Of a stretch of 18,123 nucleotides of DNA, positions 8,001 through 16,462 are shown one piece after another. Every line of letters begins with the position of its first letter. Position 1 is the stretch's first letter. The position numbers and the translations under genes are program-made. Origin of the DNA: Bacteroidales bacterium (GTDB lineage Bacteria > Bacteroidota > Bacteroidia > Bacteroidales > UBA932). Where the stretch lies: positions 1-18,123 of the forward strand of contig JAFUUB010000025.1 of assembly GCA_017483985.1 (NCBI GenBank), in the 5' to 3' direction. Under the pieces are notes generated by a model. That model ran no database searches. It was not told where the DNA came from and worked only from the letters and a program-made list of their open reading frames with translations.

Positions 8001-8544
8001 CAAGGGAACCATCGAGACCATGATGTACGCCGGCAACGTGAACCCGTCCTGGACCGGTTCCTGGCGGAACGCCTTCTCCTGGAAGGGTCTTTCCGCTTCC
8101 GCCATGGTGACGGCCCGCGTCGGCGGTGTCGGCGTTTCCATCACGGAAGCCGCCTTTGATTCCTATGGCATGTCCAAGCGCACCGAAGAGGCCCGCGACA
8201 ACGGAGGCGCCCTCGTCAACGGTGTCCGCATCCCGGCCGAGCCGTTCTACACGACCATCGGCGGCCAGGGCGACAAGGCCATCGGTTCCTTCTATACCTA
8301 CTCCATGACCAACGTCCGCCTCAGTGAGGTGACCCTCGGCTATGACATCCCGATCAACAACTGGCTCAACTGGGTCAAGGGTCTGAATGTTTCCGTCGTC
8401 GGCCGCAACCTCCTGATGATCTACTGCAAGTCGCCGTTCGATCCGGAACTCATCCAGGGCGCCGGCAACTATTCCTCCGGTATCGACTACTTCATGGTGC
8501 CGTCTACCCGCAACATCGGTTTCTCGGCCAAGATCACCTTCTAA
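5087..8544 (+). CDS. SusC-family TonB-dependent outer membrane transporter, frameshifted near the N-terminus
   Basis: SusC proteins import oligosaccharides across the outer membrane with TonB energy and pair with SusD. The signal peptide starts at ATG 5087 and ends near AYA-Q (residues 1-32). That frame stops at 5272, while the rest of the protein continues in another frame from about 5212. Adding one base to the A-run at 5207-5210 joins them as TLKNAGNLEQVLMAVERQSG, the expected start of an STN domain. Rejoined, the product is about 1,152 residues, normal for the family. Domains in approximate rejoined numbering: STN 38-100; Ala/Pro/Gln-rich linker; carboxypeptidase-D-like repeat 162-238; plug 248-390 with ALYVLDGIP and YGSKAANGILMLTSRGG; beta-barrel to the end, finishing NIGFSAKITF with terminal Phe. 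The shift may be a real mutation, a switch or a sequence error. The long downstream frame shows no other damage. Confidence 0.9.
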
Positions 8545-8557
8545 TCACCGGAACATT

Positions 8558-10168
8558 ATGAAAACAAGTAAGATATTCAATCTCTTCGCTCTGGCCGTTG
8601 CATTCACGGCGGTCTCCTGCACCGGGGATTTCCTGGACAGGAATACCAATCCCGAGCAGGCTTATGAAGAGCATATGAAGCACGACGGTCTGGCCATCGG
8701 CGGTCCTTTCTCCCAGATGACCAAGAATGTCAGTGCCGCCTACCAGATGGGTGCCAGCGAATATGGTTCCGACCGCTATCAGGTCATCCAGGACCTGGCG
8801 GGCAACATTTTCTCCGGTTACACGGGCGCTACCAACAGCGGTTTCACCCAGAACAACCTGTATAACATCACCGCCGGTGGCTGGAGCAAAGGCATGTTCG
8901 AAGATGTCTACGAGCGTCTGGTGACCCAGGCCGTGAACGTCGAACCGCTCCGCGAAAGCTTCCCGTCCGAGGTCGCCCTCGTGGATATCGTCAAGGTCGC
9001 CGGCCTGCACCGCGTGACCGACTCCTACGGCCCGATTCCCTACAGCGTCATCTATGACGAAGAGCAGGTCCTGGCCCGTCCGTACGATTCCCAGGAGCAG
9101 GTCTACCGCGGCATGTTCAAGGATCTGGACAATGCCATCGAAACCCTTCAGAACCAGGCTCTCGGCGGCGGTATGCTGCTGGCCGATTATGACGATGTCT
9201 TCTACGGCGACGTCGCCAAGTGGGTCAAATTCGCCAACACCCTGCGCCTGCGTCTTGCCATGCACGTCGTCTATGCGGACGAAGCCCTCGCTTTCGAGGA
9301 GGCGGAGAAGTCCATCAACAACCCGGTCGGCCTGATGACCGAAGCCGGCGACGCCGCCTATCTCCATCCGGGTGCCGGTGCCTGGCAGTATCCGCTCTAC
9401 ACCATCCAGTACGACTTTAACAACGGTGACTCCGCCGTGGGTGCAACCATCGAGACCTACATGAACAGCTTTGGCGACCCGCGTCGTGAAAAACTCTTCA
9501 CCAAGGTCAGCGACGGCGCCCGTGACTATATCGGTGTCCGCAACGGTGTTACCAACGGATCCGACTACAAGCTCAAGGTTTCCCGCATCCTTTGCGACCA
9601 GACCAGCCCGATGCTGTGGATGGCGCCTGCAGAGGCTTATTTCCTGAAGGCCGAATACTGGCTCCGCAAGGGCGACGAGGCTCAGGCGAAGACCGCGTAT
9701 GAAGAAGGTGTGAAGGTCGCGTTCGCGACTGTCGGTGCCGCCGGTGCCGATGAGTACCTTGCTTCGACGGCGACCGTCGGCGGCTATACCGATCCGGTGG
9801 GCAACAACTCCTACGAGAACGCCCTGTCCGGTACGCCGGTCGTCTGGAGCGGTGCCTCTTCCTTCGAGAACCACCTCGAGCAGATCATCACCCAGAAGTA
9901 CATCGCCATGTTCCCGGAAGGCCAGGAAGCCTGGACCGAATATCGCCGTACCGGCTATCCGAACATCATTCCGGTCAAGCAGAACAACAGTGGCGGTACC
10001 ATCAACACGAACCTCCAGGTCCGTCGTCTTCCTTATCCTTCCAGCGAGTACCAGGCCAATGCGACCAATGTCGCCGCAGCCGTGACCCTGCTCGCCGGCG
10101 AGGCCAAGAGCGGATCCGCCGACAATGGCGGTACCCGTCTGTGGTGGGACAAGAACCCCAGATTCTAA
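8558..10168 (+). CDS. SusD/RagB-family glycan-binding outer membrane lipoprotein
   Basis: SusD-like lipoproteins cap the SusC barrel at the cell surface and bind the glycan. The 536-residue product starts with a lipoprotein signal peptide ending at AVSC (Cys21), then GDFLDRNTNPE, a typical SusD start. FGDPRREKLFTKVSD, the AEAYFLKAEYWLRKG helix (TPR-like) and KYIAMFPEGQEAWTEYRRTGYPNIIP place it in the SusD-like_2 group rather than classical SusD. Its C-terminus, RLWWDKNPRF, is also typical. It lies 13 bases after susC and 13 bases before the GH18 gene, as expected for an obligate pair in one operon. The ligand cannot be read from the sequence. Confidence 0.95.
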   Translation: MKTSKIFNLFALAVAFTAVSCTGDFLDRNTNPEQAYEEHMKHDGLAIGGPFSQMTKNVSAAYQMGASEYGSDRYQVIQDLAGNIFSGYTGATNSGFTQNNLYNITAGGWSKGMFEDVYERLVTQAVNVEPLRESFPSEVALVDIVKVAGLHRVTDSYGPIPYSVIYDEEQVLARPYDSQEQVYRGMFKDLDNAIETLQNQALGGGMLLADYDDVFYGDVAKWVKFANTLRLRLAMHVVYADEALAFEEAEKSINNPVGLMTEAGDAAYLHPGAGAWQYPLYTIQYDFNNGDSAVGATIETYMNSFGDPRREKLFTKVSDGARDYIGVRNGVTNGSDYKLKVSRILCDQTSPMLWMAPAEAYFLKAEYWLRKGDEAQAKTAYEEGVKVAFATVGAAGADEYLASTATVGGYTDPVGNNSYENALSGTPVVWSGASSFENHLEQIITQKYIAMFPEGQEAWTEYRRTGYPNIIPVKQNNSGGTINTNLQVRRLPYPSSEYQANATNVAAAVTLLAGEAKSGSADNGGTRLWWDKNPRF

Positions 10169-10181
10169 AACGTAGAGCATT

Positions 10182-11324
10182 ATGAAAAAAGCATTATATT
10201 ACCTCGCTGCTGCATTTGTAGCCGTCGCCGGCCTCCAGGCCTGCGATACGGAGCCGCAGGCCCTCGACCTGCAGCCGGCCTACGAATACACCGACGCCTA
10301 CTACAAGGCGCTGAGGGCGTACAAGGAGAGCGATCACTCGATCTGCTATCTCTGGTTCGCCAACTACGAAGAGGCTTGCCCGGGTTCCCGTTTCATGGGC
10401 CTTCCGGACAGTGTCGATGTCGTTTCGCTCTGGGGCGGTATCCCGAAGAGCGACGTCCTGCGCGAAGAGATGTATGAAATGCGCCGTCTCAAGGGCACCC
10501 GCCTGGTCGGCGTGAAGATCGTCCGTCTGGCTCCGAGCAATCCGAATTACTATAACTACCTGACCTGGGCCAAGGAAGCGGAGATCCCTTCCTTCATGGA
10601 GGCCTATAAGGCTGCGTATGACGAGACCTACAATGCCGCCATCGCCGCAGGTGACAAGGAAGACATCGCCGCCTCGAAGGCTGAGACGGCCGGCCGTGCA
10701 GCCGGTTGCAACGCCCTCCGTGCCGACATGTCCGCCCATCCGACCCGTACCCTCGTGTCCGGCGAAGAAGGCGCTGACAATGCAGTGTATGAGTATCCGG
10801 AATGGTGCCGTTATGCCGGTGACAACCTGCTGAACGAAATCAAGGAATACGATCTCGATGGCTATGACCTGGACTATGAACCGGAAGGTGACGCCCTCAG
10901 CGGCAACACGTTCCTGACCTTCGTCCAGTACCTTTCCCAGTTCATCGGTCCGAAGTCCCCGAATCCGCGTACCCTCTTGTGCGTCGATGCCCCGGGCGGT
11001 GCTCCCGGCATGTGCGCTCCGTATGCCGACTACAGCATCAACCAGTCCTATGGCAGCGTTCCTTCCGAGAGCAGCTTCAACCGGGGTGACTGGAGGAATG
11101 ATCAGTTGATTTTCTGCGAGAACATCGGCGATAGCTGGAAGACCGGCGGCGTGATGGAGCAGATCGCTGCTTTCCAGCCTTCCCGCGGCGGCCGCAAGGG
11201 CGGTTTCGGTGCGTTCCACAACCAGCGCGACTATGCCATCACGGCGGTCGGCGGTGACAAGGAGACCCCGTACGGCCACCTTCGCCGTGCGATCCAGCTC
11301 CAGAATCCGGCTGTTACCAAATAA
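10182..11324 (+). CDS. GH18-family lipoprotein, probable endo-beta-N-acetylglucosaminidase
   Basis: GH18 enzymes cut beta-1,4-GlcNAc linkages by substrate-assisted catalysis; the PUL-linked endo types release N-glycans between the two core GlcNAc residues. The 380-residue product has a lipoprotein signal (LQAC, Cys21) followed by acidic DTEPQALD, suggesting surface display. VVSLWGG near residues 83-89 corresponds to the SxGG strand. The catalytic DxxDxDxE is intact: D226, D229, D231 and acid/base E233. Q288-S-Y290 fits the substrate-binding tyrosine region late in the barrel. Many GH18-like PUL lipoproteins have lost these residues and only bind glycan, so their presence argues for activity. 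Unlike the B. thetaiotaomicron enzyme BT_3987, no DUF1735 domain is fused; that domain is on the neighbouring proteins. N-glycan specificity is an inference; chitin-like substrates are not excluded. Confidence 0.85.
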   Translation: MKKALYYLAAAFVAVAGLQACDTEPQALDLQPAYEYTDAYYKALRAYKESDHSICYLWFANYEEACPGSRFMGLPDSVDVVSLWGGIPKSDVLREEMYEMRRLKGTRLVGVKIVRLAPSNPNYYNYLTWAKEAEIPSFMEAYKAAYDETYNAAIAAGDKEDIAASKAETAGRAAGCNALRADMSAHPTRTLVSGEEGADNAVYEYPEWCRYAGDNLLNEIKEYDLDGYDLDYEPEGDALSGNTFLTFVQYLSQFIGPKSPNPRTLLCVDAPGGAPGMCAPYADYSINQSYGSVPSESSFNRGDWRNDQLIFCENIGDSWKTGGVMEQIAAFQPSRGGRKGGFGAFHNQRDYAITAVGGDKETPYGHLRRAIQLQNPAVTK

Positions 11325-11342
11325 TATTAAAGCAGCAACGTT

Positions 11343-13172
11343 ATGAAAAATATTGTCAAATATATGATGGCCGCCGTCGCCGGTATGGGTGTCCTCGCTG
11401 CCTGCGAGCAGCTGGAAGACTTCCAGACCACGATCGACGCCCCTGACGTGCTCGTCTATTCCCAGCAGGCCGGTTCCGCCAACGTGCACACGACCAAGAT
11501 CGCGCATGCCCCGGTCGGTTCCTTCGGTTCCTATGACGCCGTCTTCCCCGTGACCTGCAACTCCGGCAGCCACAAGGCTACAACGGTCAAAGTCACGTAT
11601 GACGCCGATGCCGCCCAGGCTTACAAGGACGAGAAGAAACTTGAGCACAGCATCCTTCCCGCCGAGTTCCTCAGCATTACCAAATATGTCGCGGGTGCCG
11701 AGGCGACGGCTTCTTCCGAGGCCCTTCTGACCCTTCCGGAAGACGCCCGTTCGACCACCGATTCCGTGCGGGTAGCCCTGACCGGCGACCTGAGCAAACT
11801 GACTGAAAAGCAGTATATCGCCGCCCTTAAGATTTCCTCCGACGCCTTCGAAGGAAGCGAGGTCATGGGTACCTATTATCTGGAAGTCCTGACCGAGAAG
11901 AACTGCATCCGCCCGCTGACCAGCATGGACGAAATGGCCGGCAAGACCGCCGACCGCAGCGGCTGGGAGTACATCGAAGGCCTGTCCGGCGATGTGTCTT
12001 CCCGCAAGTCCCTGCCTGGCGAGCCGGTGCAGATTGTCGTGGACATGAAGAAGAACTACATCGTCACCGGCGTCCGTTTCGGCCTGTACTCCTCTTGGAG
12101 CGTCCCTACGTTCAGCGCCATCGAGTATAGCACGGACGGCACGACCTGGGAGCAGGCCGGCAGCCCGGACCAGAACGGCCTGACCACCGACAATGCCGTC
12201 AATGTCGCTTTCTATGGCTATATCGAGGCCCGTTACATCAAGTTCACCGCCGATGCGACCAACGTCTCTTCCTGGTACCGCTACCTGAATGATTTCAACA
12301 TCTTCTGCGCAGCCGGCAAGGAGCCGACCCTGTACTTCGAGTGCGGAAAGGCCAATGTCTTTACCGGAAAGATCAAGCATTCCCCGGTCAGCTCCTCCAC
12401 GGATGTCGACTTTACCTTCCCTGTCCGCGTAGCCCCCGCCGGTACTTCGACCCTGACGGGAACGGTTGCCGTGGACAACAGTCTGATCGCCGCCTACAAC
12501 GAGGCGAACGGAACGGCTTTCGAGGCCCTTCCGGCCGCGAACCTGAAGCTTGAATTCGCCAGTGCATCCATTCCTGCCGGCAGCGTCAAGTCCGACGATG
12601 TCCATATCGCCCTGACGGGTGACCTGTCTGTGCTGCGCGCTTCCGCCGGTTACCTGATCCCCCTGAAGCTTACCTCTTCCTCCGCCGTAGATCCGGACAA
12701 TTCCGTGGTTTATGTCGTCGTCGAGGTCATGGAACAGCTGATCAAGTCCAACCCGACCGCTGCCGATCTCGCCGGACTGACCCTGGTCAACGACCGCAGC
12801 GGCTGGAGCGCCAAGGACGGCAACGGCAACCCGGTTGACGATATCTTCGGCCAGAGCTCCTGGAGCGGTTCCGATGCGAACCCGATCATCGTGGACCTGG
12901 GTGCGGAATACGAAATCGGCGCCATCGGCCTGGGCTCCGTCTATGGCAATTACGGCAGTTATTACCGTGTCAACGGTGCTACTCTGGCCTACAGCGTGGA
13001 CGGAACTTCCTTCACCGGTGTCGGCGTGGCCGCCGCCAGTGACTTCGTCTGGCAGAACCCTTATCAGGTTGCTGTCCTCGAAGTGACGGTCAAGGCCCGG
13101 TACATCCGCGTCTCCGACATTACCGCCAACTATTTCTATGGCCTGAACAACTTCAATGTATATGTCAAGTAG
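11343..13172 (+). CDS. Surface lipoprotein with duplicated DUF1735 + F5/8 type C modules
   Basis: This 609-residue lipoprotein (signal peptide ending LAAC, Cys21) is a tandem of two modules. By eye: DUF1735 (BT_3987-like N-terminal domain) at about 28-175, discoidin-like F5/8C at 180-325, DUF1735 again at 328-460, F5/8C again at 470-608. Both DUF1735 copies have the vALTGDLSxL strand, and both F5/8C copies have DRSGW, PI/QIVVDL and ARYIxxxD segments. A 15-base identical stretch (11952-11966 and 12792-12806) covers the first of these. F5/8C domains commonly bind carbohydrate. No catalytic domain is visible, so the likely role is a surface glycan-binding protein holding substrate for the GH18 enzyme and SusCD. 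It sits 18 bases after the GH18 gene. Confidence 0.85.
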   Translation: MKNIVKYMMAAVAGMGVLAACEQLEDFQTTIDAPDVLVYSQQAGSANVHTTKIAHAPVGSFGSYDAVFPVTCNSGSHKATTVKVTYDADAAQAYKDEKKLEHSILPAEFLSITKYVAGAEATASSEALLTLPEDARSTTDSVRVALTGDLSKLTEKQYIAALKISSDAFEGSEVMGTYYLEVLTEKNCIRPLTSMDEMAGKTADRSGWEYIEGLSGDVSSRKSLPGEPVQIVVDMKKNYIVTGVRFGLYSSWSVPTFSAIEYSTDGTTWEQAGSPDQNGLTTDNAVNVAFYGYIEARYIKFTADATNVSSWYRYLNDFNIFCAAGKEPTLYFECGKANVFTGKIKHSPVSSSTDVDFTFPVRVAPAGTSTLTGTVAVDNSLIAAYNEANGTAFEALPAANLKLEFASASIPAGSVKSDDVHIALTGDLSVLRASAGYLIPLKLTSSSAVDPDNSVVYVVVEVMEQLIKSNPTAADLAGLTLVNDRSGWSAKDGNGNPVDDIFGQSSWSGSDANPIIVDLGAEYEIGAIGLGSVYGNYGSYYRVNGATLAYSVDGTSFTGVGVAAASDFVWQNPYQVAVLEVTVKARYIRVSDITANYFYGLNNFNVYVK

Positions 13173-13179
13173 GAATACC

Positions 13180-14325
13180 ATGAAAAAGATATTTTCCATC
13201 GCAGCGGCCGTCGTGGCGCTCGCCGGATGCCAGAAGTCTCTGGAGTACAGGGATGTCCTGTACTTCACCGGGACCGAAGACGATCCCGCCGTCAGCATGT
13301 ATGTCGACGGTCCGGCTTCGAAGAACCTGACGGTCTCCTCGTCCAAGGTTTATGACGAGGATGTCAATATCGCCGTGATGGTCGACCCTTCGGCGCTGGA
13401 GGCGTTCAACGCCGCCAACGGCACCTCTTACCAGATGCTTCCCGAAGGCAGCTACCAGCTCAGCGACAACCATTTCACGATCTATGCGGGAACCAGCGTT
13501 TCCGCACCGGTCGCCTTCTCGATCGTCTCCATGGATGATTTCGAGGAAGGCGTGCTGTATTGCGCCCCGGTCCGGCTCCTGGCCGCCGCGGACGGTTCCA
13601 ACATCCTCTATCCCAGCCAGACGATCTTCCTGGTGATCAACTCCATCATCACCACCCGCTGCGTCAACCTGGGCGGTTCCAACTGGTACAACATGGAGAC
13701 GATGGTCAACAACTCCGACCTGGCCAACCTGCCGGCCGTGACCCTCGAGGCCCGCGTCTACATGAACGGCTGGTCCAACCTCAGCCACAAGATCGCTTCC
13801 GTGGTCGGTATCGAGGAGCACATGATCGTCCGTTTCGGCGATGTCTCCTGCGACCGTGACCAGCTTCAGGTGGCAGGCCGCGGCGTCTCCCTGACGTCCA
13901 CCGACCACTTCTCCCTGGGCCGTTGGTACCACATCGTCGCCATCGACGACGGTTCCAAGCTCCGCCTGTATGTGGACGGCAAGCTCGAAGGTGAGGTTGA
14001 TTCCTCCGGCAAGGCTGCCCTGAACCTCGGTGCGAACGCCGAAGGCGGCGGTTTCCGTATCGGCGCCTCCGCCGGTGACAACCGTCCGTTGAACGGTTAC
14101 ATCAGCGAGGTCCGCGCCTGGAAGCGTGCCCTGTCCATCGTCGAGGCTGAGAATAACCAGTGCTATGTCAACCCGGAAACCGCGCAGGACCTGGTCGGTT
14201 ACTGGCGGATGGACCAGCTGGATGAGAGCGGCAAACTCGTCGACCTGTCCGGCAACGGCTATGTAGGTACCCCGAGAGGCGGCACCAACTGGGTGGACGG
14301 CATCAAGTGCCCGGTCGTTGAATAA
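13180..14325 (+). CDS. Surface lipoprotein with DUF1735 and LamG-like domains
   Basis: The 381-residue product starts at ATG 13180, seven bases after the previous stop; an in-frame ATG at 13156 lies inside the previous gene and would spoil the signal peptide. The lipoprotein signal ends LAGC (Cys17). Residues about 22-150 are DUF1735-like, containing AFNAANGTSYQMLPEGSY, similar to the AYNEANGTAFEALP stretch in the preceding protein. Residues about 160-381 form a concanavalin A-like LamG_3 domain, with RWYHIVAIDDGSKLRLYVDG, then GYISEVRAWKRAL and YWRMDQ near the end. Such proteins are usually non-catalytic glycan binders. The next gene overlaps its stop codon by eight bases, suggesting coupled translation. 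Confidence 0.85.
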   Translation: MKKIFSIAAAVVALAGCQKSLEYRDVLYFTGTEDDPAVSMYVDGPASKNLTVSSSKVYDEDVNIAVMVDPSALEAFNAANGTSYQMLPEGSYQLSDNHFTIYAGTSVSAPVAFSIVSMDDFEEGVLYCAPVRLLAAADGSNILYPSQTIFLVINSIITTRCVNLGGSNWYNMETMVNNSDLANLPAVTLEARVYMNGWSNLSHKIASVVGIEEHMIVRFGDVSCDRDQLQVAGRGVSLTSTDHFSLGRWYHIVAIDDGSKLRLYVDGKLEGEVDSSGKAALNLGANAEGGGFRIGASAGDNRPLNGYISEVRAWKRALSIVEAENNQCYVNPETAQDLVGYWRMDQLDESGKLVDLSGNGYVGTPRGGTNWVDGIKCPVVE

Positions 14326-15058
14326 GTTCCTGCATATCATGGCAGTTTGCGCTGCAGCTGTCCTGGCTGCCGGTCATCCGGCGGCCGGGCAGACTGCGCG
14401 TATCCTGCAGTTTGACGCTCCCGTCCAGAACTTCGGATCCATCCGTTATGACGCCAAGCCCGTGACGGTCCGGTTCGCCTGCACCAACATCGCGGACAAA
14501 CCGGTATCCATCGTGGACGTGCATGTCCAGTGCGGCTGTACGATTCCGTCCTGGAGCAAGGACGCCATCGCGCCCGGAGCCAAAGGCTACGTGGACGTGG
14601 TCCTCGATCCGGCTTCCCTGGTCGGCCCGCAGAAGCGGCACCTCACGGTCATCGCGACCAACGGGGATTACCGCAAGTATAACACCATCACCCTGGAGGG
14701 TGAGGTGCTGCGGGACGAGACGCTGGACCAGATCCGGCATCCCCACCAGTGGGGCGGCGGACTGCGGACGGACCTTGACGTGATCGGCCTGAGGCTGTGG
14801 AAGCAAGGTACGGTCGTCGAGCGGCCTTTGTCCGTGATGAACGACAGCGACGCACCCATGCGGATGCGCTGGTCCTGTCCGTCCCGTCGGGCGAAGGTGA
14901 CGATGCCGGCCCTGATCCGGCCCGGACAGGTTGTCGAGGCTACGGTCCGGTACGATACCTCCGGATTGCCGGAGGGGGAGTATACCGACGAGATCTACCT
15001 CTATGTCGGTGACGTCCGCTACGGACCGATCGTCCTCAAGGGAGCCGTCGAACGCTAA
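14318..15058 (+). CDS. Secreted DUF1573 protein within the PUL
   Basis: The 246-residue product contains a DUF1573 (PF07610-like) Ig-like domain at about 30-128: NFGSIRYDAKPVTVRFACTN, then VQCGCTIPSW with C72 and C74 and a PGxxGxVxVxxD strand. A second, more divergent Ig-like half runs from about 150 to 246. TTG 14318 was chosen over ATG 14339 because it gives a normal signal peptide (MNKFLHI then a hydrophobic run, cleavage near AAGQ); from the ATG the basic N-region is lost. The TTG overlaps the previous stop, so translational coupling is likely. There is no good lipobox, so it is probably periplasmic or secreted. DUF1573 has no established function and is not a standard PUL component; a structural or binding role is only a guess. 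Confidence 0.75.
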   Translation: MNKFLHIMAVCAAAVLAAGHPAAGQTARILQFDAPVQNFGSIRYDAKPVTVRFACTNIADKPVSIVDVHVQCGCTIPSWSKDAIAPGAKGYVDVVLDPASLVGPQKRHLTVIATNGDYRKYNTITLEGEVLRDETLDQIRHPHQWGGGLRTDLDVIGLRLWKQGTVVERPLSVMNDSDAPMRMRWSCPSRRAKVTMPALIRPGQVVEATVRYDTSGLPEGEYTDEIYLYVGDVRYGPIVLKGAVER

Positions 15059-15082
15059 TTGCCAGAGAAATAAACGTTGAAT

Positions 15083-16351
15083 ATGAAAAAGATAATCACC
15101 ATCCTTTCCGTTTCCCTCGGCCTGCTGGCCTTTGCCGCCTGCTCCGAGAAGACTGAAACTACGCCGGAATATCCCGCGGCCGAATCCCTGTCCATCAACC
15201 AGACAGCCCTTCAGCTTGACGGTATCGGCGCCACGGCGACCCTTTCCGCCACCGTCGCTCCGACGACCGCTGCGGTGACCTGGGCCAGTTCCGACCCGAC
15301 CGTCGCCACTGTTTTCAACGGTGTCGTGACCGGCCGCGGCCGTGGCAGCTGCGAGGTCTATGCCATGGCCGGCGACCTCAAGGCCTATTGCGCCGTGACC
15401 GTCGGACATGAGATTCCGACCTCCTCTCTCGTTGTGGATCCGTCCGAACTGACCGTCAAGGCCGGTGAAACGGCCACCCTTACCGTGACCGCCCTCCCGG
15501 AAGACCATACCGACGAACCCGTGTATGCCTGGTCGAGCAGTGACGAGACCGTCGCCACCGTCAACGGCGGTGTCGTGACCGGTGTCGCTGCCGGCACGGC
15601 CACCATCAAGGTCGTTACCGGCACGATCGAGGCCACCTGCGAAGTGACCGTCACTTCCGATGCCCCGACCCCGACCGACAACCCCTACCTGGTGAACCTG
15701 ACCACCCAATACTTCCCGTATGACTGGGCTTCGGCCGACGCCACGCAGGACAACATCACCATGGAAGCCTGGGTCAAGCCGTCCTCCTTCGAAGGCAGCA
15801 ACGACAACATCTACACGATCGTCGGCACGGAAGGCATCTTCCTGCTCCGCTTCGAAGGCAGCCAGCTGAACCTGGTCTACGGCGGAACGAAGAAGTCCAA
15901 CGGCGAATACAATGAGAAGAAGGTCACATATTCGACCAACTTCAGCACCGGCGAGTGGCACCATGTGGCCGCGACCTACGCCAAGGGCGGAGACGTCGTC
16001 CTTTATGTAGATGGCGAGCAAGTGGGCAAGAACACCGCGGAGGATCATGGCATCGAGCTGAACGGTATCGGCGCCACCTGGGTGCTCCCGTTCAAGTTCT
16101 ATGTCGGCGTCTCTTCCAACAACCGCTATTTCAAGGGTTCCATCGCCGATGTCCGGATCTGGAACAAGGCCCGCACGGGCGAGGAGATCAAGGCTGACAT
16201 GAGGAAGGCCGCTCCTTCCACCTCCGGCCTGATGGCTTACTGGCGCTTCAACGAGGGTTCCGGCAATACCGTGAAGGATTACTCCGGTAACGGCCGCGAC
16301 ATCACCGCCAACGCCGCCCTGACCTGGATCGAGGCCGAACGCCCGTTCTAA
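15083..16351 (+). CDS. Surface lipoprotein with two BIG2 domains and a LamG domain
   Basis: The 422-residue product starts at ATG 15083; a TTG two codons upstream is possible but less likely. The lipoprotein signal ends FAAC (Cys20), followed by acidic SEKTETTPEYP, consistent with surface export. Two BIG2 Ig-like repeats lie at about 36-110 and 115-190, each with V(T/Y)AWxSSDxTVATVxxGVVTG and a closing VTV strand. Residues about 200-415 are a LamG_3 domain: NITMEAWVKPSSF, GEWHHVAATYAKGGDVVLYVDGEQVG, FKGSIADVRIWNKAR and LMAYWRFNEGSG. The BIG2 pair probably acts as a spacer lifting the LamG glycan-binding domain from the membrane. It is the last PUL gene. No clear terminator follows before the rplM promoter 20 bases downstream, so read-through into the ribosomal genes is possible. 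Confidence 0.85.
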   Translation: MKKIITILSVSLGLLAFAACSEKTETTPEYPAAESLSINQTALQLDGIGATATLSATVAPTTAAVTWASSDPTVATVFNGVVTGRGRGSCEVYAMAGDLKAYCAVTVGHEIPTSSLVVDPSELTVKAGETATLTVTALPEDHTDEPVYAWSSSDETVATVNGGVVTGVAAGTATIKVVTGTIEATCEVTVTSDAPTPTDNPYLVNLTTQYFPYDWASADATQDNITMEAWVKPSSFEGSNDNIYTIVGTEGIFLLRFEGSQLNLVYGGTKKSNGEYNEKKVTYSTNFSTGEWHHVAATYAKGGDVVLYVDGEQVGKNTAEDHGIELNGIGATWVLPFKFYVGVSSNNRYFKGSIADVRIWNKARTGEEIKADMRKAAPSTSGLMAYWRFNEGSGNTVKDYSGNGRDITANAALTWIEAERPF

Positions 16352-16370
16352 GCCCTTGTAGCCGCAGAAA

Positions 16371-16402
16371 TTTGCGTAAAACCTAAATTCTTCTTATCTT
16401 TG
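16371..16402 (+). promoter_or_regulatory. Promoter of the rplM-rpsI ribosomal protein unit
   Basis: TTTG at 16371-16374 and TATCTTTG at 16395-16402 are 20 bases apart, a strong match to the Bacteroidetes housekeeping promoter. Transcription should start about 16408, giving a leader of roughly 55 bases before the rplM GTG. The -33 box lies only 20 bases beyond the stop of the last PUL gene. Confidence 0.75.
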
Positions 16403-16428
16403 CGGTCCCTATAAAGTGTAGGGATCGC
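16402..16428 (+). promoter_or_regulatory. Palindrome overlapping the predicted rplM transcription start
   Basis: GCGGTCCCTA (16402-16411) is mirrored by TAGGGATCGC (16419-16428) around a seven-base loop, with one G-T type mismatch. A run of six T follows at 16431-16436. The left arm overlaps the -7 box and the predicted start, so it is either a DNA operator or, if transcription starts upstream of it, a short hairpin with a T-run that could act in a ribosomal protein leader. The sequence does not decide between these. Confidence 0.5.
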
Positions 16429-16462
16429 AATTTTTTAGTATAAACCATTAAAGATCAAGACA

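Noticed and set aside
13660..14325. LamG-like domains as possible glycoside hydrolases (GH16-like)
   Set aside because: The pattern is LamG_3 (WYHIV...LYVDG, RVWKRAL, GYWRMD) with no ExDxxE catalytic motif.
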